From Terana coerulea (Eukaryota; Basidiomycota; Agaricomycetes; Polyporales; Phanerochaetaceae): a DNA stretch of 39,769 bases. The notes under the pieces are model-generated. The model was not told the origin of the DNA, made no database searches, and saw only the letters and a list, made by a program, of their open reading frames with translations. The first letter of the stretch is position 1. Every line of letters starts with the position of its first letter. Both the position numbers and the translations under genes were made by a program. Of this stretch, positions 22,688 through 32,497 are shown piece after piece. The stretch covers positions 1 through 39,769 of the forward strand of contig JAKOGH010000698.1 in the NCBI GenBank assembly GCA_024811115.1. Direction: 5' to 3'.

Positions 22688-25600
22688 ATGGCGACTTCAC
22701 ATATGCTCGAGGTGCGTCCGCACTATGCTCTTCACGCATAAACGCGACGCTGACGGCCATGTCGTGCAGTACAGCAAGAGCAGCCGCGCGGCGTGTCACG
22801 GCCCGCCGCCGTGCAAGGGCACACCAATCGAGCTCGGCGTGCTGCGCTATGGGTCCGTCACCTTTGGAGCCTATGGCGAGACGGTTGAGTGGCGGCACTG
22901 GTGCGTGCATAGTGCTCCTGGGAGCTCCGAAGGACGCTGATGTGTGCATGCTGCGTTGACAGGGGATGTGTGACGCCGGACGTGCTCGCGAAGCTTGGAC
23001 AGACGAAGCTCGAGCGCGTGCCTGGGTTCAAGATCTTGCGGTGAGTCTGCTGAGATAAGCCTCCGTTTGCGCGTAATGAAGATGGTCGTGTGATGTAGGC
23101 CGGAAGACCAGGCGAAGATTCGGACGGCAGTGAAGGCGAAACGCGTGGACCCGCGGGACGTGCCTCCCAGCGTGCAACCGCCATCTGCTGCAGCAAATGC
23201 GCAAGCAACTCCTACTGCTGGCGGGAGCGCCATGAAACGCAAAGCTCCGGACACGCCGACCGCGCTGGCAGGGCCGTCCCAGCCTGCAGCGTCACAAGCG
23301 CGGCCGGGCACGCGGACCATAGTTATTGACGACGATATTGAGGAGATCGTAGAGGAGGCGAAGGATGAGCTGTATGTGATGCTGAAGGCGAATGTTGTAG
23401 GAGTGCAATATTATAAAGGTGAGTGGCGCGCCGGTAGGTCGGGAGGCGAAGGCTGATAGCATATATACAGGTATGGTGGGTCCTGGAGAGGAAGTGCGGC
23501 TGGTGAGAGAGCCGCAGAATAAATACGACCGGTGCGTTTTTTCTGTTGAAACTCAGACCGATGTAATTGACAATCCCCGAAGGAATGCTATCAAGGTCGA
23601 AAATATCGGACGCCAGCAAGTTGGACATATTCCTCGCGCTATTGCAGCCAAGCTTGCGCCCCTCATGGACCGTAATGAAATCACGGTCGAGGGTATGATG
23701 CACGAAGGCAACAGTAAGTGTAACTTAGAAAGTAAGGATAGTACGTTAACCAAGGACGCCAGTGACTGGAGGAAAGCACTATGACCTCGCGATGTAAGTT
23801 TGTTGCATCTAGCGTATATTCACTATTCAATAGCCCGCCTATAGGACACTTAAAATCTATGGCCCAGCAGACAAACGCGCCCAGCTTGAACCCAGGCTCA
23901 TTTGGGCAACGCCAAGCCAACGCGGTTTCCCTCCTCGCATCGGCGGCGCGCCTGCTGAAGTGCCGGGCGCAACCCCAGTTCAAAGACACAATATTCCACC
24001 GGCGCCTTCATACGGCGCGGGCTCTTCTGGCGGGGCATACGGCGGAGGGGCATACGGCGGCGGCGGCGGATACGGTGGTGGAGCGCCATACAACGGTGCA
24101 GGCCCGAGCGCGAGCCAACGCGCCGCACCCAAGCCGACGGCGCAGCAAGTCGCCGCGCAGCAGGCAGCCGTGCGCAAGCAGCAGGAGGCGGTCGCGAAGG
24201 CGCAAGAGCTGCGGCGCGTGCTCGAGAGCCTCGAGAAGGTAAACGACGAAGGCCGGCGCGCGTCGCTGCTCGATACGCTGTGCTCGACGGACGACGTTTT
24301 GTTGCTGCCCGCGCACCCGAACCCGCCCGGCATCTCGACGGGCGACTTGAAGGTCAATTTGCTCAAGCACCAGGTGCGTTCGTTTATGGTGATGGTGGAC
24401 GCGTCTTGAATGATGTGTGTTGTAGAGTCAAGCTCTTCAGTGGTGTGTGGACCACGAGTACCCCGAGCTGCCGAAGACCGAGAACGATAAGCCGGTGCAG
24501 TTCTGGCAGATGAGGAAGGTGCAGGGCAAGGTGAGTACTGATGATATACAGGTGGTGCGTATGACTAACTATTGGCCATAGCCGTTCTATTTCAATCGTG
24601 AGCTGGTCTCCTCTGTGAGGCGTTGAAGCAACCCGTTGACTGAACGCATATATGCTAGTTGCAACGAAGACACCTCAGACAGCGAAGCCTGTCCTCGGCA
24701 GAGGCGCTCTGTGCGCAGACAGTATGGGCCTCGTATGCTACATTTGCTTTCATGGGGACCGTTTACATAAAAGCTAACCGATTTGCGCTATAGGGCAAAA
24801 CGTTGACGATGCTTGCGCTGATATTGACGACGAAGCTCGACGTCCCGCTGGACCACTCGCAGTCTACGCTCATAGGTGCGACATCACGCACGGTTTCAGC
24901 TCAACCCACACCGACGCTAACATGCTCCCAGTTGTTCCCCTGTCCGTCATGTCCAACTGGGAGAAACAGATTGAGGACCACGTCAAGGAGGGCGCGCTGA
25001 AGCACTGTGTGTACTACGGCACGGGGCGCAAGATGACGCCGGAGCAGCTGAAGAAGTACGACGTCGTGATCACGACGTACCAGACTGTGGCGAAGGAGCA
25101 TGGTGACCTCGGCGGTGCCGCCGCGGGCGGACCTAGCCAGAAGCGACAGAAGATTGAGAAGGGACTGTTTGATGTGAAGTGGAAGGTATGTTTGCGTTTG
25201 TGTAAGCGATAGGAGCATTGTATACTCAAGTGTCTTGTAGCGGATCATTCTTGACGAAGGACATATGATTCGGAACTCCAAGACGAAGATGGCCAATGCT
25301 GTATGCGCGTTGGAGGCGCAGCGCCGGTGGGTACTCAGCGGTACTCCAATTGTAAGTGGACTATACAACTCCAAGTAAGAACAGTTGCTAACGGCTCTTT
25401 TCAGATCAATGCGCCATCGGTAGGTGCTGCCAAAAATGCCAAGGTGACCCGTTTTTGAGGGAATGCCTTAGGATCTTGGTTCGCTGTTGAAATTCCTACA
25501 AATCTGCCGGCCACTTGACAACGAAGACTTCTTCAAGCGAATGATTCTTCGTCCGTTGAAGAACGGCGATCCATCTGGTGCAGAGCTGCTCAAGGTGTGC

Positions 25601-27889
25601 CAAGTTATATCTTGCGGGCCCCGCTGTCTTACTAACATGATTCTATCTCCTTCTTAGGCCCTAATGAGCCAAATCTGCATTCGCCGTACGAAGGAGGTAT
25701 GACCACTGCTTTATTCAATCTTGCACGAGACAACTATTGACATTGGTTGGTAGATGCAAGATGCTGACGGAAATCATCTTGTTCCTCTGCCGCCTGTAAG
25801 AGCCAAACCACTTGGTGACTAAACTCAGACTTATCCCCATATCGCAGGTGGAGATTACTGTTGTCAAAGTCACTCTCAGTGATGAAGAGAGGGAATTGTA
25901 CGATGCTGTCGATGAGATTTCCAAGGAACGCGTCGGCAAGTTGATTGACCGACATGGAGGTCTCGGGAATGCAATGGTACGCTTGGTCCAAGTTCAGCTC
26001 TATCTATGTACTTACGAGGACCACGCCTAGGTTCAATCAAACGTCCTCAGCATGCTCACCCGTCTGCGCCAGCTCGCTCTGCACCCGGGCCTTGTTCCTC
26101 CGAATTATTTGGAACAGCTTCGCAGTGCTGCCGAAAACGACGATGCGCCCGCTGCGGCTATCAAGCTGACCCCAGCTGACAAAATCCGCCTTCAAGGGTT
26201 GCTTGCGCAAGCTATGGAAGACAATGAAGAATGCCCGATTTGTTTCGGAATTCTTGACGATCCGCGCATTACAAGTTGCGCGCATACATTCTGTCTGGCA
26301 TGGTGAGTCTGTTCGAGATTTCCGCTCCACACATCATCTCATCTATATTATAGCATCACCGAGGTGATCTCAAGGGACCCAAAATGTCCGATGGTATGTC
26401 ATGCTCCTATTTAGGACGGCGGGTTTCTCTGAGAAGAAATATTAGGATCGTCGACCGATCACCTTGGGAGATTTGCTTGAACCACCACCTCCTACGGACC
26501 TCACACAAGCCCCTGTCAGACGTGAAGAGGACGAGGATCTCACCGGCCTACGCGCCGGCGTCTCTGCCAAAGTGGAGCAGCTCGTGCACTTACTGAAATT
26601 GACCCCAAGCACCGAAAAGTCTCTTGTGTTCTCTCAGTTTACTTCGTTCTTGGACAAGGTAAGCATGCAGTCTTCAGCGTCGGTGGAATGGTACCACTGA
26701 TGCTCGTCATGATAGATTGCAGAGGGTCTCGAAGAAGCGGGGTGAGGATCTTAACATCTACATGATGCTACATGCAATGTTCTGAAAATGTCACAGCATT
26801 TCTTACGTCCGTTTTGACGGATCCATGTCGGCAAAGAGGCGTCAAGAAACCATCGCTCGGTTCTCAGTACCCCTGGATGAAGATGAAATGCCCGCGCAGC
26901 TGCTCACTCAAGCACCCACCGCGACCCAAGTCGCCGCAGCATCAGAGACGGCACTCACCCCTGCATCTGGCCGGGCTACGCGTGCGCGCAGAAAAAGCAC
27001 GCGCACGGCATCCGAGGTCATCGACCTCTCGATGGACGACGATGGCGATGGGGACTTCGTCATAGCTGTGGACGACAGCGACGACGACTCCTTTGTTGCG
27101 GACGATAGCGACGACGACGACAGCAGCCGCAAGAAGAAGAAGGGCAAAGGCAAAGCGAAGGGCAAGCGGAAGGCGGCGCCCGCGTTTATCCAGCCTGTGC
27201 GGCCGAGTGCCGTGGTGTTCGACGGCGTGAACCCGAAGGTCATGTTGATCTCGCTGAAGGCGGGGCCTTGGGCTTGAACTTGACGGTGGCGAACAATGTT
27301 TATCTGATGGATCCGTGAGCACGGCAAGCTTTGCTGCAATTTGAGTATTGACGGGTTTAAACAGGTGGTGGCAAGAGGGTATCGAGTCACAGGCTATCGA
27401 CCGATGCAATCGGTACGTTACTTCTACAGTCGCCTGTGAGCAGCTATTAACATATATCACAGTATCGGGCAGACGAAGCCTGTTCATGTTTACCAGATGA
27501 TCGCGGAGGATACTGTCGAGTCCAAGGTGAGTATCACGTAACGTTTCTCCATCTGCAGCACCCTTACGTTTCCTATCATACAGGTTCTTGACATCCAGGA
27601 GAAAAAGAAGAAGCTCATCCAACATGTGCGTCCTGGCATTCTGACCAAGGCCTGATTCACAGCTGACACAAGTTTCGTCCATAGGCGTTCTCGGGTATCA
27701 AGGCTAAGGAGACGCAGCGGCAAAAGAAGGAGGCCAGATTGAACGGTGCGCTTTTGCATGTCTTTTCTACCGAACGTTGCATGCTGAACATCCGTGACAG
27801 AACTTATCGACCTCTTCGGCTTGCGCCAAGGCCAAGCTTCCCAAGCCCTCGAGAGCAGTCAGCGCACCCTAGAGGACTTCGCTGCTTAG
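22688..27889 (+). CDS. Rad5/HLTF-like SNF2 helicase and RING ubiquitin ligase with PARP-type zinc finger
   Basis: SWI/SNF-type translocase expected to act in tolerance of replication-blocking DNA damage through fork remodelling and PCNA polyubiquitylation. I trace 29 exons (tiny ones at 23772-23793, 24582-24597, 25405-25419), giving 1219 residues if one G is restored at 27262-27265. Domains in order: PARP-type zinc finger, about 10-75 (Cys17, Cys23, His51, Cys54; EWRHWGCVTP); HIRAN, about 166-255 (VGVQYYKG, NKYDR, GHIPRAIAAKLAPLM); Gly-rich linker with GGAYGGG repeats; SNF2 ATPase with MGLGKT (495-500), DEGH (614-617) and SGTP; RING at 831-868, whose eighth ligand is Asp (CPMD); helicase C lobe with V-x-F-D-G-S-M, SLKAGALGLNLT and DRCNRIGQTKPV. 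About 110 acidic/basic residues interrupt the second lobe and contain VIDLSMDDD. The C-terminus ELIDLFGLRQ is typical of fungal Rad5-like proteins. Confidence 0.93.
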
Positions 27890-28154
27890 ATACCATCTCA
27901 ACAGACTCGGTGCGCCGTATCTTGTTCGATACCATAAGCTTCCGCGTAATACATGTTATTCACTGCTGTATATACTACCCACACCCACTCGAAGTCTTCA
28001 TAGATCTCTGCTAGATAGCCACGCTCTGCTTGTCCGTACACTACATAGTACATACATAGTCTGTACCCGTAAATATGAAATGTCTGTTCCATGTTGGTCC
28101 TGTGTCCGTCCTACTATAATAGTCCTTTGTATATAGTGCTTATGTGTATATCAG
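27890..28154. other. Convergent 3' region
   Basis: AT-rich 265 bases between converging stop codons, with several TATATA and TACATA runs on both strands. Presumed 3' UTRs and poly(A) sites. Confidence 0.6.
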
Positions 28155-30008
28155 TCATCGTATAACGAACCACATCATAACGGCCCATAGCAGCATTGCG
28201 GGCCAGATTATAGCAAGGAAGTCCAAAAGGACAAGCTTCCCTAAGCGGCAGGTTCTCTGCCACCTAGAATCCATGAAGCCATCGGCAGTGGTGCTCGTGC
28301 ACGCGCCCGTGAGTCGACCCAACTGTCTTCCCGTGGAGCCGAAGAACGAGAGTAGGTTTGCACCGTCGGTTGAGATTTGCAGAGTCGGTTTATCCTTCCA
28401 GTAAGCCTTTTCGTTCTTCGTTGTGAGCCTTGCATAGCGGCTGCCCCGCGATGCGCTGTCCTTCTCGAATGCATACGACGGGAGCGGCGAGCGGCGCTGT
28501 GGACGATGTCTGCCGTTCCGGTACCTCTGTACGAGGATCACAGCGGCAGTGAGCGTGGCGAAGGGAATGTAGATAGCGCGCAGGGTGTGGTCTTGGGAGG
28601 GTAGGAAGCAGTGTGCATCGGCGAAGGTCTTGGCAGATCCCGAGGCTTGCGAGGGAAGGAAGGTCTGCGGCGGGATGAGCGATAGCAAGTGGAAGCCCGG
28701 ATTGCGGATGGTCTTGTACGGCGAGAAGGACTTCACGGTGACTTCGCGCACAAATTGTATGATGGTGCTGTTTGCCGTAGAAAATGAGTGGGTGTAGTCG
28801 CAGTAGTCTCGGTCGTCGCCGCTATTTGGTAATAGGTGAGAATAGGTACATGGGTAAGAATGCTCGAGCTTGCCTAAATACCAGTGCAGGGCGGATAGTA
28901 TCGAGCAGAAACTCCGTCGTGCGCTTGCCAAAGGTATTCTGATAGCCTGGACCCGCACCACGAAGAATTGCGCCACGTTCCCTCAGAGGACCACAGCTCG
29001 CCGTGTCCGGGCGCGCGAGAGGAATATGGGTGAACAGTATCACACGCTGCTCTTGTTTCTCGACATCTAGCCAATCCACCGGCATTAATAACAGTGCTTT
29101 CATAAAAAATAAGATTCCTACGATGATCACCAGGTCTCAGTGACCGCACGAACTCTACTGCCCCGCCTTTCGCAGCTTCGTAGTCAACGTAGTCCTTGGA
29201 CCCTGGCCGTCGGGCGCGCTGGTAGTCCTCTTCTACAAGGCCCGGAGCGTTGAGGAATACCAGCGTATGGTTGCCGACAGAAGCCCTGCCATTCAGCGGC
29301 CCAAAGTGCGCAGTATACCGGCGCTGAGCGTGGGCAGCGTCTGCCTCTTTCAAGGTCAGCCTGCCCGGGGCAAGTCAGCGGCGGCACACGTATGAATTGG
29401 TATTGGGGACCTGCCGTACCCAACATCTTCATTCCCAGGAACGTGGAACACGGCTGTGTTCCCACCCAGAGAGAATATACGCCGGAATTTGTCATAGTTC
29501 TCTAGGTACCTGTTCTACAAATTCAGGGCCGATGGTGCATTTGGTGAAATAAAAGATGTACTCTTCGTCATCTCGGATTTTGCTGCTCGAGACGATCATA
29601 TCCCCTAGGAATACGACTGCGTCTGGGTTCAGACGATTGGCGTACTTCCAGCTTCTTCTCAGGCCGGTGTGATAAGACCAGTCATCAAGCACGGAGAAGA
29701 AGCTGGCCTGTTTGTGCATTGGTGTACGCCGTATCCGAGGATCTGTGACGATCAGGACATGGCTTGGCTCTGTAGGCGATGACTACCCGTCGGTGTATTC
29801 AGTCTCTGTCTCGATTATGCGTGTATGCAACAACGAGGCTTACATCTAGATGGAGGTCTGGCCATCCACAGCCGATTGATATCGTATACCAGTAAATGCC
29901 GGCCTCGAACCAGAGAACACCAAAGAACCACAGGCCCCTAAGCCAGGTCAGGTAGGAAGCACCCGCGCGCAGCCCAACGAACAGGTCCCTGCGCGACAGC
30001 GTGTGCAT
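28155..30008 (-). CDS. Cdc1-like phosphatase paralogue with degraded active site
   Basis: Clear paralogue of the gene at 7152-9179. Six exons (29844-30008, 29562-29782, 29420-29509, 29131-29360, 28874-29066, 28155-28821) give 521 residues with no stop. Intron positions and phases match the paralogue, and the 90-base exon carrying the GN-x-D motif has the same length in both genes. Catalytic motifs have changed: GDMMDGGR is GDMIVSSSK (115-123), GNHD is GNED (154-157), SGDDHDYC is SGDDRDYC (300-307), and DPQ is DPR. THIPLARPDT is kept. A catalytic His and a metal-ligand His are thus replaced, so loss of phosphoesterase activity is likely. The open frame over six exons and the membrane spans (LWFFGVLWFEAG near the start, AMLLWAVMMWFVI at the end) argue for a maintained protein. 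The last intron (28822-28873) has a GC donor. Confidence 0.88.
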
Positions 30009-30512
30009 GGCAGTCAAGGAGGAAGAGAATGGGAGGCCAAGAGTCGAGGATCATCCGGAGCTGTTGGCAGAGGGAGAGCGAGAACAAAGAGCTGCTCGCC
30101 GGTGCTAGACTTCGCTCACGCACGAGGCAGGTAAGTCCGAGCCGACATCAGCATCCGGAACGTCATTGCCCCCGAGGAATCTGTTCCTGGGATTGCGTGA
30201 GTAGCAACTCGCACCGTTTCGTCGTACAGCAGATGGATCATTGCTTCAAGCACTCTAGTGCGACGTGGGTGTGCTTCCAGATCGTTAGACGGACAGCCCG
30301 ACAGATGGCTGAGAGACGACAGCGCCACAGGGGCTGAGATAGTGCCAGTAAGAAGGGGGTTATACTCGGGATTTAAAGAGTCATATAATGCCTGAGACTG
30401 TTTATGGTTGCAGTCCCCAGGGCAGTCTCCCACTGCGGCCAGTGCCAGCTTGAGCTCTGTACGTATAGAACACATCCGGACAACATATAAAATCAAGCAA
30501 GAGTTTCACTAC
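30009..30512. other. Upstream region of the phosphatase paralogue and tRNA 5' flank
   Basis: No supported gene. A 126-codon minus-strand frame (30116-30496) has no recognisable domain. Confidence 0.5.
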
Positions 30513-30583
30513 GCATTAATGGGGTAGTGGTAACCTGGGTCGTTGCCATCGACCCGCCGGGGGTTCGATTCCCCCTTAATGCA
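30513..30583 (+). tRNA. tRNA-Gly (GCC)
   Basis: A 71-base cloverleaf without intron. The acceptor stem GCATTAA pairs perfectly with TTAATGC, with discriminator A at 30583. The anticodon stem GGTCG/CGACC encloses the loop TTGCCAT, giving anticodon GCC. The T arm CGGGG-GTTCGAT-CCCCC-like stem contains the B box GGTTCGATTCC. The D arm holds GGTAGTGGTAA as A box. Confidence 0.96.
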
Positions 30584-30601
30584 CTTGGAGGGATAATGTG
30601 A

Positions 30602-30607
30602 TTTTTT
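30602..30607 (+). terminator. RNA polymerase III terminator of tRNA-Gly
   Basis: Run of six T on the sense strand, 18 bases after the mature tRNA end, the usual Pol III stop signal. Confidence 0.75.
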
Positions 30608-30660
30608 GTTCGGTGCTTCGGTCTCAATTGTGACCAGTTAGTAACTTACTTGCTACTTAG

Positions 30661-31141
30661 TTACAGCTGTTTCGGGTTATAATGAGAAGCGCCGTTTTTT
30701 CTCGCGCGCGAGGACCTTCCCAAAATGGTAACTTCCGACTCCCTGCCGCAGCCTGCTGCACGCACCGTCCCTTCAATATTGCCCGGAACATGCTGATACT
30801 ACAAATAAGACTTCTATGAGCATGTGTTATGTATTTTATTCTATTTTCCCTGCACATGAGTCTCGTGCTCGTTGCAAATCCAGTCAATTGCACATTTTGC
30901 CCTACTTGTACACAACTCAGGTTCCTGGGCGCGTCAGATTGACGCTTTTTCCAGTTCTGGTTATACAAGGATGATGCGTGCATATGCCCGAGAACCTTCC
31001 CAGCATTTTGGCACTCGCTACAAGCACTGTTCCCGAGATGCGCACAGTCCAGTTGGAAGGCAAGAGTCGGAAGATTCCTTTTGGGAAGGTCCTCGCGCGC
31101 GAGAAAAAGGCGCTTCTCATTATAACCCGAAACAGCTGTAA
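30661..31141. mobile_element. MITE-like element with about 80-base terminal inverted repeats
   Basis: The two ends are near-perfect inverted copies: 30661-30741 against 31064-31141. The outer 33 bases (from TTACAGCTGTTTCGGG) are identical; after a short T-run indel a further block (CTCGCGCGCGAGGACCTT and beyond) also matches. The 320-base interior has no transposase-like frame, so the element is non-autonomous. The ends read TA-CAGCTG...CAGCTG-TA, consistent with TA target duplication of Tc1/mariner-type elements, though this is also part of the palindrome. It lies 78 bases downstream of the tRNA gene. Confidence 0.8.
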
Positions 31142-31612
31142 GGGTTAGTTTTGAAGCCTCGAGAGTCGAAGTTCGAGCCAGACATCTTAGCATGAGATAA
31201 TGAGTCGGAGTGTCTGCGATAGGTAACAGATATTATCGTTGGTGATCCTCCCAACAATACGCTCTCCTCTCCCTCTGCTACTGCATAGGCCAGAGACGAG
31301 TCAAGTCCATTATTATGCATGTTCATTTGTGAAGTGCACTGGAGTCGCAGTGTAGGAGTCAGCGTATGCGTCACATGGCCATGTGCCATGATATACTAAT
31401 ACCACGGCCGGCCAGACTTCTCAAGAGGTCCTTGTTATAGGCTTGAGGCCAATTCAAACTTCAGCAGTTATACTGTTAAGCTGCCGAGGAGGGATGGGGC
31501 TCGTGTCGGAGCGGGACTAATATTGAATTATCCAATGAAAGGGGGAGAAAGGTACTTATAGCGGGAATAAAGCAGAGCAGCTCTAGCATATGGCCGTAAG
31601 AGCACAAGCGTA
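31142..31612. other. Intergenic, no feature
   Basis: About 470 bases between the inverted-repeat element and the PAM16 stop. No gene, repeat or RNA recognised. Confidence 0.5.
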
Positions 31613-32273
31613 CTATGACTGTGCACTTGGTGGCGGTGGCGGAGGCGGGACGTTTGTTGAGTCAGCTTCTGCCGCTGCACTCTCGCCTTCTGGAGCTGCC
31701 TTCGCTTCCGCCTCTAGCCGCTCGCGTGCTCGCGCGACCTTGGACTGCAAGTAATGTGAATGGAAGCTTGGCGTTGGCTTCTTCCCAGGTGCTGGTTTTG
31801 GCGGCGCGGCGGGTGGCGAGTTGGCTTTGAAGAGATGTTCATAATGCTGGTGAAGCGCGAACGTTAGCTCCGACGACGTGCGACAGTATAGATGAGACGC
31901 ACTTTGAGCACGGCTTCCGCAGATTCCTCCTTTTTCATGTTCAGGATCAGTCGCGCTTCGTCCAACGTCATCCGGTGTTCACGCGTCAGGCGGTCAGTTA
32001 ATGAGCCAGAGGTCGCTGACCGCATGCCCGCCACATCGCCTCCAAGTGCTTCTGGTCGGTGCTTTGCATCTAATTAACCGTGTGGCAGCTCAGCAGTGGA
32101 CCTGAGAAGGACTCCGTAAGGTACATACTTGCCATGGCTTGCCTTCCGGCTGCAGCGAACGCCCTGCCAAATATTTGTGCGCCGGCAATTGCGATCTGTA
32201 CTATTACTTTTGGTGATGACTACAGAGGGTAAGTATAATAACGCTAAGCACTATATGTCGAGCAACCCACCAT
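31613..32273 (-). CDS. PAM16: Mitochondrial import motor subunit PAM16/TIM16
   Basis: Peripheral inner-membrane protein of the presequence translocase motor; it binds the J-protein Pam18 and restrains Hsp70 stimulation. Four exons (32271-32273, 32129-32219, 31903-32069, 31613-31846) give 164 residues. The N-terminus VIVQIAIAGAQIFGRAFAAAGRQAMA matches the family's hydrophobic start. The J-like domain (MTLDEARLILNMKKEESAEAVLKHYEHLFKANSP) lacks HPD, as expected. The C-terminus is Lys/Ala-rich and ends in a Pro tract. The first exon is the ATG codon alone, followed by a 51-base intron with a CTGTAG acceptor. Ser-Ser-Pro-Lys-Val then follows in frame. No other upstream ATG gives this frame. Confidence 0.9.
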
Positions 32274-32497
32274 ATTGATTAGTGTAAGAGGTCGTCGGAG
32301 GAGGCAATGAGGGCAAGCGGAGGAAAGGTGTGAACACTCAGCGCGGCAGCCGGCGGGAAGGGATTGATGCGCGCGCACGTGGTAGGAATTGGTCCAAAAT
32401 TTCGGCTCAGCACCTTTGACCAAGACTACGCTCGAAACGCTCAAACTTTCTGCTCTGCTCTCCATCTTCTCTCTGGTCTCATTAGGGCTGTATCACT
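32274..32497. promoter_or_regulatory. Divergent promoter between PAM16 and RPA43
   Basis: 224 bases between two divergent start codons, pyrimidine-rich on the RPA43 side (CTTTCTGCTCTGCTCTCC). No specific factor site could be assigned. Confidence 0.55.
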
